A DNA stretch of 21,473 nt from a virus, in the IMG/VR virus record IMGVR_UViG_3300045996_000387, positions 1 through 21,473 of that record; one strand, 5' to 3'. Shown here piece after piece: positions 8,489 to 14,388 of this stretch. The notes beneath the pieces were generated by a model that worked only from the letters and a program-made list of their open reading frames with translations, ran no database searches and was not told the origin of the DNA. Made by a program: the position numbers and the translations under genes. Positions within the stretch are counted from its first letter, which is position 1. Each line of letters begins with the position of its first letter.

Positions 8489-8718
8489 CAGACCCACCCC
8501 CTCGCGCTGGCGATACCGCTGTCGATCACGAACCGGGCCATCGCCCGCTTGAGCGCGATACGCTCGCCTGCTGAAGGCGTCGGCGTGTCGTCCGTGTCAG
8601 CTTGACCCTCGAAGAACGCGGCGGCGTTGTTGATGATCGTGCGACCCGCTTCGGACAGGCGCACGTATTCGTCGTTCTTGACGCTCAGGATATGATCGCG
8701 GCGATAGTCGCTGGTCAT
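8488..8718 (-). CDS. Small protein between terminase and portal (76 aa)
   Basis: This 76-aa protein starts at ATG 8718 (ATGA overlap with the preceding gene) and ends in a TGATG overlap with the portal. A longer in-frame reading from 8940 exists but would overlap the whole preceding gene and has Arg/Gly-rich shadow composition, so I reject it. The protein is helical and charged (SVKNDEYVRLSEAGRTIINN at about 12-31, then an acidic loop and IALKRAMARFVIDSGIAS). No family is recognised. Position between terminase and portal suggests a head or packaging accessory role, which is inference. Confidence 0.72.
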   Translation of the reverse strand: MTSDYRRDHILSVKNDEYVRLSEAGRTIINNAAAFFEGQADTDDTPTPSAGERIALKRAMARFVIDSGIASARGWV

Positions 8719-8921
8719 GCGATTGCCGCCAGAAGTGCGGGAAACGCTTCCTCCGCATTCGCGCCACTCGGCAAGATAACCGCATTCCTGCGGGGCAGAC
8801 CGTCCCGCCACCCCTGGACCGCCACCCCAATCCTGCAACCCGCGTCGAGGCTCGCGATTTTTACTTCTACATCCGCCATGCCGAGTTGCTCGACAGCGGT
8901 TATGAAGTCTGCCTTGGTCAT
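8715..8921 (-). CDS. Small protein downstream of terminase (68 aa)
   Basis: The start at ATG 8921 forms a TGATG overlap with the TerL stop and the end an ATGA overlap with the next gene, so it is tightly coupled. The protein begins with a short helix (MTKADFITAVEQLGMADVEV), has a Cys/Gly-containing middle and ends in Ala-rich helix (EEAFPALLAAIA). No family or motif is recognised. Such small genes are often inserted between terL and portal in podovirus genomes. Function unknown. Confidence 0.7.
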   Translation of the reverse strand: MTKADFITAVEQLGMADVEVKIASLDAGCRIGVAVQGWRDGLPRRNAVILPSGANAEEAFPALLAAIA

Positions 8922-10387
8922 CAGGCCACCTTCCAATCATCGCTGTCGTTGCGGGTCGGCGCCCACATATCTTTGGGCTTCTGCACGTCTTCGGGTGTCA
9001 CGATTGCCGGATGCGCCTGGTCGATCGCGCGGCCGATAAGGCTGGCGGTATCGACATCGTCATCATGCTTGCCGGCAGGGAACACCAGGAACTCGCCGAG
9101 ATCTGCGTTGGGCTCCAAATACACGCGGCCACTTGCAGCCATCGCCTGAAACGCACGCGCCCGTGTGGGCTTGTCATTGATGCTTGCCAGCCATTCCATC
9201 CGGCAGAAGACCTTGCGCTCCCGCATGCGGCGGGTCAGCATCGGGTCAACCGCCTTCTTGATAACGCCGCTCTCGCCGAACCACGCCAGCGGCTTGTACT
9301 TCGCGATCAGGTCAAGCTTGCGCTCGATCCACACATCCGCGGTCGTTTGTCCTCGCCAACCATCTACCCGATACAGCGCGCCGGATGCGTCGATGCCCCA
9401 CACCCTGTGCACGGTGTAATCGCCGCCGCCGTCCGTCACCGCGTAATCGCTGGTGCCGTAGTAGCGGAGGCTGGGAAGCTCCTCCCACTCCTTGAACCAA
9501 TCGCGCTGGAAGAATGTGCCTTCGTCAGGTTGAGGCTGCTGCTGGTAGAGCGCTGACCATTCACGAGGGCCGATTGTGTCCTTGATGCGCTGCAAAGCCG
9601 GTACGTCATACCATTCTGGCCACAGCGCAGATCCGGATGCGTCAATCGCGGGCAGATCAAGCACAGTCCATTGACCGCCATCCTCAACCCTCCCGTCTTG
9701 TTCGAGCAGGCGCCCGGCAAGGTCGTCCTCGTGCCAGCGTGTCTGGATCAACACGATGGCACCACCCGGCATCAAACGGGTGTAGAAGGTCGAGCGATAC
9801 CAGTTCCAAACCCTGTCGCGCTGAAGCTGACTATCGGCGTCCTGCCGATCCTTGAATGGATCGTCGATCAGCCCGAGATGCGCACCGCGGCCGGTTGTCG
9901 CAGTGCCTACGCCCACAGCGTAATATGCGCCGCCTTGCTCGGTGTTCATCCGATCGGCAGCACGGCTGTCGAGACGCAGGGTCACATCGGGGAAGATCTC
10001 TCCGAACTCGGGAGACGCGATGATCCCCTTCACCTCGCGCCCGAAATCAGTCGCGAGGTCGCTGTTGTAGCTCGATGCGATTATCTGCCGGCCGGGACGG
10101 CGGCCAAGATACCATGACGGGAACCGCTTCGACGCTTTCTCGCTCTTCCCATGCCTCGGCGGCATGAAGACCATGAGGCGGTCGATCTCGCCGGATTCGA
10201 CCCTCTCCAGCTCCCGGTCGAGCAAAGTTTGATGCCGGGCACCCTCATACCCCGGCTGCGTGTAGCTAGTGAACGCTCCCAAGCTGCGGCGCGCCCGCTC
10301 CGCCCTGATCTCCCGAAGCGTCGGCACCCTTTGCGATAAGCTTCTCAAGCGCGTCGAGTTCATCGGCGCTGTAGCCGCTGAGGTCAT
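8921..10387 (-). CDS. terL: Terminase large subunit (packaging ATPase and nuclease)
   Basis: This 488-aa motor protein pumps DNA into the procapsid through the portal and cuts the concatemer. The N-terminal ATPase has Walker A PPRHGKSE (residues 76-83) and Walker B LGLIDDP (171-177). The C-terminal RNase H-like nuclease is intact in outline: D314 in TSDYAVTDGG, E372 in GESG, and D443/D444 in KHDDDVDT. Length fits phage TerL proteins. The ATG at 10387 has GGAGG about 12 nt upstream but overlaps TerS by 122 nt; a TTG at 10282 would reduce the overlap to 17 nt at the cost of about 35 residues. ATPase and nuclease residues are unaffected by this choice. Headful packaging is inferred from the P22-like gene set. 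Confidence 0.93.
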   Translation of the reverse strand: MTSAATAPMNSTRLRSLSQRVPTLREIRAERARRSLGAFTSYTQPGYEGARHQTLLDRELERVESGEIDRLMVFMPPRHGKSEKASKRFPSWYLGRRPGRQIIASSYNSDLATDFGREVKGIIASPEFGEIFPDVTLRLDSRAADRMNTEQGGAYYAVGVGTATTGRGAHLGLIDDPFKDRQDADSQLQRDRVWNWYRSTFYTRLMPGGAIVLIQTRWHEDDLAGRLLEQDGRVEDGGQWTVLDLPAIDASGSALWPEWYDVPALQRIKDTIGPREWSALYQQQPQPDEGTFFQRDWFKEWEELPSLRYYGTSDYAVTDGGGDYTVHRVWGIDASGALYRVDGWRGQTTADVWIERKLDLIAKYKPLAWFGESGVIKKAVDPMLTRRMRERKVFCRMEWLASINDKPTRARAFQAMAASGRVYLEPNADLGEFLVFPAGKHDDDVDTASLIGRAIDQAHPAIVTPEDVQKPKDMWAPTRNDSDDWKVA

Positions 10388-10742
10388 GGCGATGCTGGAC
10401 CTCCCCGCTGTGGTTCACGTCGATCTTGTCGCCGTAGATCTTCGGCAGCCACTTGCCCGCGAGCCTAAGCCGCGTGTCGATACGCACGCGCTTGTCTGCG
10501 ACCTCGACCGCGTCCTTGGCCTTCTCGTCGGCGATTTCGAGACATTGCTCAGCCAAGGCATGAACGCCCTGCGCGCGCGCGGCGCGGAACTGTCCAGCGA
10601 ACTCGGGATCGGCTTCGATCATCTGATAGACGCGAGACCTCGACGGCATGCGCGGGTCCTTGCAGATCGCGAGCAATGCCTTACCGCCCTCAAGCGCTGT
10701 CAGCAGATCGGTAATCTGATCGTCGGCGAACTTGTCAGCCAT
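10266..10742 (-). CDS. terS: Terminase small subunit (Sf6-like)
   Basis: This 158-aa DNA-recognition subunit selects phage DNA for packaging and stimulates TerL. The N-terminal half contains an HTH-like region (ALLAICKDPRMPSRSRVYQM, about 22-41), followed by a helical oligomerisation segment (FRAARAQGVHALAEQCLEIA) and RVRIDTRLRLAGKWLPKIYG (about 86-105), the hallmark of Sf6-type small terminases. The start at ATG 10742 is supported by GAGGAGAT about 5 nt upstream. An in-frame extension to 10925 would run through the intrinsic terminator and is rejected. The gene ends inside terL. As in P22-like phages, the packaging recognition site may lie in or near this gene. Confidence 0.88.
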   Translation of the reverse strand: MADKFADDQITDLLTALEGGKALLAICKDPRMPSRSRVYQMIEADPEFAGQFRAARAQGVHALAEQCLEIADEKAKDAVEVADKRVRIDTRLRLAGKWLPKIYGDKIDVNHSGEVQHRHDLSGYSADELDALEKLIAKGADASGDQGGAGAPQLGSVH

Positions 10743-10826
10743 GACGATCTCCTCGAATATGTCCCGCCCGAGCAACCATCGCGCAGCTTGTGCATCAGTG
10801 CGTCTGCGGAGAGGGGCCGGGCGGGG

Positions 10827-10851
10827 TTCAGCGCAGGGGAAGCGCGCTGAA
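10827..10851. repeat. Inverted repeat upstream of terS
   Basis: Perfect 8-bp arms TTCAGCGC (10827-10834) and GCGCTGAA (10844-10851) flank a 9-bp loop, just downstream of the terminator with respect to leftward transcription and 85 bp before terS. It could be an RNA hairpin, a binding site for a late regulator, or part of the packaging recognition region. No experimental role can be read from sequence alone. Confidence 0.5.
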
Positions 10852-10854
10852 ATG

Positions 10855-10888
10855 AAAAACGGCCCCGGAAGCATGAGCCTCGGGACCG
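10855..10888 (-). terminator. Strong intrinsic terminator of the leftward early operon
   Basis: In the leftward transcript, an 8-bp outer stem (10881-10888 with 10860-10867, one G-U), continued by AGG/CTT pairs beyond a bulge, closes on a short loop and is followed by five T residues (10859-10855). It sits after the 59-aa gene and before terS, so it separates the early/middle operon from the late genes. Late expression therefore needs either antitermination or a promoter between here and terS. Confidence 0.8.
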
Positions 10889-10892
10889 CCTT

Positions 10893-10911
10893 GTTGGCGC
10901 AATTCACCAAC
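10893..10911 (-). other. Second hairpin next to the terminator
   Basis: GTTGGTG and CGCCAAC (read on the minus strand, 10911-10905 and 10899-10893) pair over seven positions with one G-U around AATTG, 5 bp before the terminator stem. There is no T-run. It may pair co-transcriptionally and affect the terminator, as in put- or nut-like RNA elements. That role is a guess. Confidence 0.4.
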
Positions 10912-10955
10912 TTGTGGGATTCCATGCCCGAATTTTCCGGTCACGTCAAGCGCTA

Positions 10956-11135
10956 CTAGTCGATACCTCGACGCATGAGCCGTCTCCACGCATCCGAAGA
11001 GAGGCGCGTGCGTATTGTCCTGGGTGGCAATCCGGCCTCTGGCTTCGGCGTTAGCACCACGCGATCGGCGCTGATGCGGTGCTCGTTCATGTAGCCAGCG
11101 GCGTCGGCCCACTTGGATTTTGGAACGTCGGTCAT
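10956..11135 (-). CDS. Small basic protein upstream of late genes (59 aa)
   Basis: A 59-aa reading frame begins at ATG 11135 with a near-perfect AAGGAGG 4 nt upstream and ends with TAG just before the intrinsic terminator. It is the last gene of the leftward early/middle operon. The protein is basic and Arg-rich toward its end (RTIRTRLSSDAWRRLMRRG, about 40-58), consistent with binding nucleic acid, and begins with KSKWADAAGYMNEHRISADR. No family is recognised. Because it is short it is easy to overlook. Position directly before the terminator makes a part in late gene control or antitermination worth considering; this is inference. Confidence 0.75.
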   Translation of the reverse strand: MTDVPKSKWADAAGYMNEHRISADRVVLTPKPEAGLPPRTIRTRLSSDAWRRLMRRGID

Positions 11136-11152
11136 GCTGCCTCCTTAGCGCA

Positions 11153-11686
11153 TCACGACAACCTCAGATACAGCGCCAGCGCATCCAACCCTTTCCTGAT
11201 CTCCGCCACGTTCCGCATCGCCGCCCGTCCACCATACCGCGGCATGCTGTCGTGGATCAGCAAGCGGTCCATGAAACCCTGCAACTGGTGGGGGATTTGC
11301 GAGCGCATCAGCCGCATCTGGTCTCGGGCCCGGACCTGCGCTTCCTGCCGCGGCAAGCCGAACCCGAATGAACCGGGATGCTCGGCAGCACCTGTTCGCT
11401 CGCCATATGCCGAGACGACCGACAGTGCGAAGTGGCAGCGGGCGTGCGTCTCGCGGTAGTGGTTACCGGCGAACCACTGGATGTAGCTGAGCGAGCCAGA
11501 CCGGTGCAGCCGATCGAGGTGCGTTGCGCGGAACTGCCTGGCACGGCCTTGACGCTCGCCAAGCTTCTCGATGCCGGCGGGAACGATGTCGTTATCCGGA
11601 TCCTTTGCCAGCCGCTCGGGAGTGGCATCCAGACCCGTCACGCCGTGAACAGGGGCGGGCTTTGCTTTGCGCTTCATCCTGGGCAT
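11153..11686 (-). CDS. Candidate late transcription regulator (DUF6456-like)
   Basis: This 177-aa protein starts at ATG 11686, which makes a TGATG overlap with the preceding stop; a longer frame to 11761 is less likely. The N-terminus is basic (MPRMKRKAKPAPVHGVTGLD). After a central RQFRATHLDRLHRSG segment comes AGNHYRETHARCHFALSV (about 72-89) and helices ending in AAMRNVAEIRKGLDALALYL. The pattern of a basic entry, 'AG-x2-YR' and a C-terminal 'GL..LA.YL' helix recalls DUF6456-type proteins common in alphaproteobacterial phages upstream of terS, functional analogues of RinA/ArpU/Q-type late regulators. I cannot confirm the match. The location, last but one before the terminator, supports a late-switch role. 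Confidence in coding is high, in function low. Confidence 0.82.
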   Translation of the reverse strand: MPRMKRKAKPAPVHGVTGLDATPERLAKDPDNDIVPAGIEKLGERQGRARQFRATHLDRLHRSGSLSYIQWFAGNHYRETHARCHFALSVVSAYGERTGAAEHPGSFGFGLPRQEAQVRARDQMRLMRSQIPHQLQGFMDRLLIHDSMPRYGGRAAMRNVAEIRKGLDALALYLRLS

Positions 11687-12033
11687 CAGTCCCACTCCTT
11701 CATTTTCTGCGGGTCCACGAAGAACCCCCAACGACACGCGAGTTTGTCCGCCCAGAACCACTCGTCAGGGATTTCCCGGGCGAGCCGCTGGCGATAGTTT
11801 TCCTTGATCAAAGGCCTGAGTTTCTTGCGGAAAATCGCTAGCCGCCGGGCTTGCACTCGCTCGCGGCGAGCAGCGATGATCCTCGTTGCCCTCTCAAGAT
11901 CACGCGCCCACTCTCGGGCAGCAGCCAACCTCGGGAAGAAGAAATCACGCCAGAGACGAAGCGCGCCGACCACCCCGCACAGGTAGTAGTCGACAAACTT
12001 CAACTCCTCCTCGTGTGGCAGATGCATCGACAC
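11686..12033 (-). CDS. Unknown basic helical protein (115 aa)
   Basis: I place the start at GTG 12033 because GAGG lies 7 nt upstream; an ATG two codons earlier (12039) would be only 1 nt from that element. The protein is helical and strongly basic in the middle (IIAARRERVQARRLAIFRKK, about 50-69), with aromatic residues at both ends (YYLCGVVGALRLWRDFFFP and EWFWADKLACRWGFFVDP). There is no signal peptide or convincing membrane span. It ends in a TGATG overlap with the candidate late regulator. It begins after a 147-bp gap in the operon, so a promoter may exist before it, though I see no good -35/-10 pair. No family recognised. Confidence 0.68.
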   Translation of the reverse strand: MSMHLPHEEELKFVDYYLCGVVGALRLWRDFFFPRLAAAREWARDLERATRIIAARRERVQARRLAIFRKKLRPLIKENYRQRLAREIPDEWFWADKLACRWGFFVDPQKMKEWD

Positions 12034-12180
12034 GTCCATTCCTCATTCTGAGCCCCGTACAGGCCCGTTACGTTTCCACCCTACTCGACCACCAAATTCC
12101 CGCTTTCGTGCCCTGACGGCCTATCCAGCGCAGGATTTGACGGCAGCAAAAGCCTACCCGCGCCTAGTTTGCGCCATCAC

Positions 12181-12474
12181 TCACTCCTGCGCCGGGGGTT
12201 TGGGGGGGGTGGGGGCGGGCGGTATTGCCTCAAGAGACGCGTGCAGCTCTGCCCACCAGCGAGCATGTTCTTCGCGGGCGGCAAGCTGGGCAGGCGTAGG
12301 CGTCCACCAGCCCTCGCCATCGCACCGAGGGCATGTAATCTCGAAGTGGCCACAGCAGCAGAAATCGCCACCGCACTCGCACGCCACCTCACCAAGACCT
12401 TGGCAGCGGTCGCACCACTCCGAGCCCTCGTCCGGCTCTTCGTAATCGAAGTCGGGGTCGCCCATCTCGCTCAC
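12181..12474 (-). CDS. DnaJ-type zinc-ribbon protein with Pro-rich tail
   Basis: The 97-aa protein starts at GTG 12474: AGGAGG sits 5 nt upstream and the GTG overlaps the preceding mini-gene stop as GTGA. The N-terminus is acidic (GDPDFDYEEPDEGSEW). Next comes a cysteine cluster from about residue 21: CDRCQGLG, then CECGGDFCCCGHFEITC and CPRCDGEG, i.e. CxxCxGxG repeats like the DnaJ central domain, predicted to bind zinc. The C-terminus is Pro/Ala-rich (PPAPTPPKPPAQE), encoded by a very G-rich plus-strand tract that can fold as a G-quadruplex. A related CxxCxGxG protein lies in the rightward operon (20582-20944). Function unknown; chaperone-like or nucleic-acid-binding roles are possible. Confidence 0.7.
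   Translation of the reverse strand: MSEMGDPDFDYEEPDEGSEWCDRCQGLGEVACECGGDFCCCGHFEITCPRCDGEGWWTPTPAQLAAREEHARWWAELHASLEAIPPAPTPPKPPAQE
12194..12219 (+). other. G-quadruplex-forming tract
   Basis: Runs of 5, 8, 5 and 3 G separated by TTT, T and C occur on the plus strand, meeting the usual intramolecular G-quadruplex pattern with very short loops. It lies at the 3' end of the zinc-ribbon gene, on its template strand. It could stall replication or transcription and is also prone to slippage during replication or sequencing. Confidence 0.65.
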
Positions 12475-12539
12475 CCCTTCCTCCTGTTCCATGAAGCTGG
12501 CGGGGTCGCCGCCACGATTGCTGCGATGATGGCGGTCAT
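12471..12539 (-). CDS. 22-codon mini-gene linked on both sides
   Basis: A 22-codon frame starts at ATG 12539, overlapping the preceding stop as ATGA, and ends at TGA 12471, overlapping the next start as GTGA. Its 3' end also contains the AGGAGG used by the next gene. The peptide is hydrophobic at the front (TAIIAAIVAATPP) and ends basic (NRRKG), like a very small membrane peptide. It may be a translated coupling element rather than a functional protein. The precise overlaps at both ends are seen directly; the function is unknown. Confidence 0.45.
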   Translation of the reverse strand: MTAIIAAIVAATPPASWNRRKG

Positions 12540-12793
12540 GCTGGCTGGTCCAGCGCGGGCATCGTCTCGTTGATCGATTCCGTGACCCGCTCGTAGAAGT
12601 CGGCGATCAGGTACTTCTCGCGATTGGCTTGGATCTCGCTCCACCAGACCAGCCAGACGATCGTGTCGGCTGCCTCGTGGTCACCCGCCGCAGTCAGCCG
12701 GTCGACAAGCTGCTTGAGGTGCACGTTGTTCGGCGCCTTGTGCTTGCTGACGACGGTCGGCTTGTAGCCGGCGTAGACTTCGCTCGGGCTCAC
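12536..12793 (-). CDS. Unknown small phage protein (85 aa)
   Basis: The gene starts at ATG 12793 (ATGA overlap with the loader-like gene) and ends in an ATGA overlap with the mini-gene. The protein has an N-terminal SPSEVYAGYKPTVVSKHKAP and then helices, with Trp-rich DTIVWLVWWSEIQANREKYL at about residues 43-62. I know no family. Position directly after the replication genes points to a replication or middle-phase accessory role, by inference only. Confidence 0.72.
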   Translation of the reverse strand: MSPSEVYAGYKPTVVSKHKAPNNVHLKQLVDRLTAAGDHEAADTIVWLVWWSEIQANREKYLIADFYERVTESINETMPALDQPA

Positions 12794-13428
12794 GCTGCCT
12801 GTTCCTTCATGCTGTCGGGGAGGGGGCTGTCGGCCGCCAGATTCTCAGCCGTGCGGTAGGCGTAAGACCCATCCCGCTTCCGGAAGACGTGGCCTTGTGC
12901 GATCCCGATCTGGATCAGGCGATCTGGCATGTTGGCAAGGACCGCATCGCCGCTCTCGATCAGGGCTAGCATTTGCTTGCCTTCGCGCTGGCGTCGTTCT
13001 CGGACGAGATACCGAGCTCGAGCATGCGCCACCGCTTCGGTGGTCGATGCGTTCTCTGCCATCCGGAGCATGGCTGCGGGCGGCGGCATCCAGTCGCATT
13101 CAGCAAGAGACTGGCGAACCACCCGCTGCATAACCTCATGCGGCAAATGACCAAGCATCCGGCGATACACCGAGAGCTTAAACGTGCCCTCATCATCGTC
13201 GGTCTTGCGCATGCTCAGCGTGGCCGAGAGCTGAGCCATGAGTTTGCCGAACTCGATTTCATCGATCGCGGGCACAACCGGCAGCGGCGCATCGGCAAAC
13301 CGCTGAACGATGGCGAAGTTCTCCTCGCTCAACGTGCGCTCGTCGGTCGTGGTCCTAGCCAGTTCGACCGCGGCCCATGTCAACGCAGGCGTTGAAGAAT
13401 CCGTTGTCAGAGCGAGATGATTTTCCAT
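12790..13428 (-). CDS. Putative replication accessory / helicase-loader-like protein
   Basis: This 212-aa protein follows the O-like initiator gene, the position of lambda P or other helicase loaders. After a variable N-terminus, residues 50-120 include EIEFGKLMAQLSATL and LPHEVMQRVVRQSLAECDWM (about 94-113), followed by PPPAAMLRMAE. The pattern 'helix - Cys/Arg - aromatic - P.P.E/A.l' resembles the N-terminal part of phage G39P/P-type loaders. Residues 130-160 are strongly basic (HARARYLVRERRQREGKQML). No Walker motif is present, so it is not a DnaC-type ATPase. Its start at 13428 lies within the last 74 nt of the initiator gene. The loader assignment is tentative and mainly contextual. Confidence 0.75.
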   Translation of the reverse strand: MENHLALTTDSSTPALTWAAVELARTTTDERTLSEENFAIVQRFADAPLPVVPAIDEIEFGKLMAQLSATLSMRKTDDDEGTFKLSVYRRMLGHLPHEVMQRVVRQSLAECDWMPPPAAMLRMAENASTTEAVAHARARYLVRERRQREGKQMLALIESGDAVLANMPDRLIQIGIAQGHVFRKRDGSYAYRTAENLAADSPLPDSMKEQAA

Positions 13429-14038
13429 GTCGGTTCTCTCGGGGAGGGGGGAACAGGCCTTGGTAGCTGTTGAGCGTGGAGTGGTTCAGGACATCGCCGG
13501 GGGGCCACCCATCCTCATCCCTGAGCTTCCGGAGACGTGTGATCGCCTTGGCGCGGATGCTTTGCGTCATGGGCTTGCGGATGGACCGCCGCATTTCTTC
13601 GTAGTCCCGCCATTCATCCATCGGGATGTCAGCAGGGAGGACGAAAGCGGGCGCCTTGCGCGCTCGCGCTTTCGAAGAAGACGAAGTCTTCTGAGTAACT
13701 GGTGTATCTAACGTATTGGGCGCAGCCGCTGCGGGGGTTTCCGTCGCTCGCTGCGGGGGTGCAGTCTCTGCAGGGGCGCAGCCGCTGCGGGGGTGTACGA
13801 TGTACTTGCAGCCCTTTCCGGGGTTCTCGACGCGCGTCAGATGGCCCTTGGAGACGATCGCCTTGATAGCCCCCTGAATGGTCCGCTCGCTCTTGTTGGT
13901 CTTGTCCGCGAGCTGCGCGATCGAGGGCCAGCAAATGCCCTCCTTGTCCGCCCAATCGGCCATGGCGAGCAGGATCAGCATCTCGCTATCGGCGAGATCC
14001 TTCAGCTTCCATACTGCGCTCATGACGTCGATGCTCAT
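13355..14038 (-). CDS. O-like replication initiator with winged HTH (HTH_36)
   Basis: This 227-aa protein is the likely phage replication initiator. Residues 8-70 form an HTH_36-type winged helix: VWKLKDLADSEMLILLAMAD, then GICWPSIAQLADKTNKSERT and KGHLTRVENPGKG. The middle (80-130) is a Pro/Ala/Ser/Lys linker. The C-terminal part has WPPGDVLNHSTLNSYQGLFP (about 180-199), a motif common in phage replication proteins that contact a helicase loader. Its linker region is encoded by the iteron-like repeats at 13720-13794, reminiscent of lambda O where the origin lies inside the gene. The start at 14038 overlaps the DUF1064 stop as ATGA; the 3' end overlaps the next gene by 74 nt. Confidence 0.85.
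   Translation of the reverse strand: MSIDVMSAVWKLKDLADSEMLILLAMADWADKEGICWPSIAQLADKTNKSERTIQGAIKAIVSKGHLTRVENPGKGCKYIVHPRSGCAPAETAPPQRATETPAAAAPNTLDTPVTQKTSSSSKARARKAPAFVLPADIPMDEWRDYEEMRRSIRKPMTQSIRAKAITRLRKLRDEDGWPPGDVLNHSTLNSYQGLFPPPRENRHGKSSRSDNGFFNACVDMGRGRTG
13676..13692. repeat. Small inverted repeat beside the iterons
   Basis: Perfect 7-bp arms AGAAGAC (13676-13682) and GTCTTCT (13686-13692) flank GAA. It begins a roughly 45-bp stretch that is clearly richer in A/T than its surroundings and ends at the first iteron copy. An iteron block beside an A/T-rich segment is the classical layout of a replication origin. Confidence 0.5.
13720..13794. repeat. Iteron-like repeats inside the initiator gene; putative origin
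   Basis: A 19-bp sequence GCGCAGCCGCTGCGGGGGT occurs exactly at 13720-13738 and 13776-13794. Between them lie CTGCGGGGGT (13751-13760) and a diverged CTGCAGGGGC (13768-13777). Starts of the shared core (13729, 13751, 13768, 13785) are 22, 17 and 17 bp apart. Each 19-mer also contains the dyad CGCAGC-C-GCTGCG. The two exact copies are 56 bp apart, not a multiple of three, so they are read in different frames, which argues for selection on DNA rather than protein. By analogy with the lambda origin, they could bind the O-like product. Confidence 0.65.
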
Positions 14039-14388
14039 GCACGCGTCTCCCGGAACTCTATCTCAGGGTAGAGCGCGCGGAAGATGGCGACGCGCAGCAC
14101 GTAATCCCGTGTCCGAACGCCCTTGCGGTCCTCTACGACGGTCGCGCCGGTGGTGTTGTCGAGATAGGCCCAGTCCGCAGTGATGCCGATGCGTCGGCCG
14201 CCAGGGTGCTTGAGTTGGACGCCGTTGATCCAGAACCAGTATTTCGGGTGCACGACGATGTCGCTGATCGTGCCGGTTGTCTGCTCGTCGTGAAGCTCGT
14301 TGCAGCGCGCAGCCTCGGTCTTGCTGTCATGGCGGTGGCCATGCAGACAGTCGGTGCGTACCGCTCTGAATTTGTTGCTGCGGGCCAT
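14035..14388 (-). CDS. DUF1064 (RecU/PD-(D/E)XK-like) phage nuclease
   Basis: This 117-aa protein matches the DUF1064 pattern: NKFRAVRTDCLHGHRHDSKT (5-24) with the conserved D21-S-K-x-E25, then ISDIVVHPKYWFWINGVQLK, GITADWAYLD with D72, and VVEDRKG with E86-x-x-K89. This spacing reproduces the E...D...E-x-K metal-binding set of PD-(D/E)XK nucleases. Members are often small phage endonucleases or Holliday-junction-resolvase-like enzymes that act on branched replication or recombination intermediates. I start it at ATG 14388 (TGATG overlap with the preceding gene); an upstream in-frame ATG at 14424 would overlap the whole end of that gene. It lies between the DnaA-like genes and the initiator, consistent with a replication role. 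Confidence 0.88.
   Translation of the reverse strand: MARSNKFRAVRTDCLHGHRHDSKTEAARCNELHDEQTTGTISDIVVHPKYWFWINGVQLKHPGGRRIGITADWAYLDNTTGATVVEDRKGVRTRDYVLRVAIFRALYPEIEFRETRA

Noticed and set aside
8719-8940. N-terminal extension of the 76-aa gene before the portal
   Set aside because: Overlaps the whole preceding coupled gene; ATG 8718 has an ATGA joint.
10743-10925. N-terminal extension of the terminase small subunit frame
   Set aside because: It crosses the intrinsic terminator, and ATG 10742 has a strong ribosome site.
10861-10935. Possible tRNA in the structured region before terS
   Set aside because: No acceptor stem, T-loop GTTCRA or anticodon arm in proper spacing; the folding is explained by the terminator and a second hairpin.
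12040-12180. Promoter in the 140-bp gap of the leftward operon
   Set aside because: Only a poor pair (TTGCTG and GATAGG at 18 bp) was found; insufficient to call.
13720-13794. CRISPR-like repeats
   Set aside because: Repeats are too short and too close, lie inside a coding gene and have no unique spacers; an iteron cluster explains them better.
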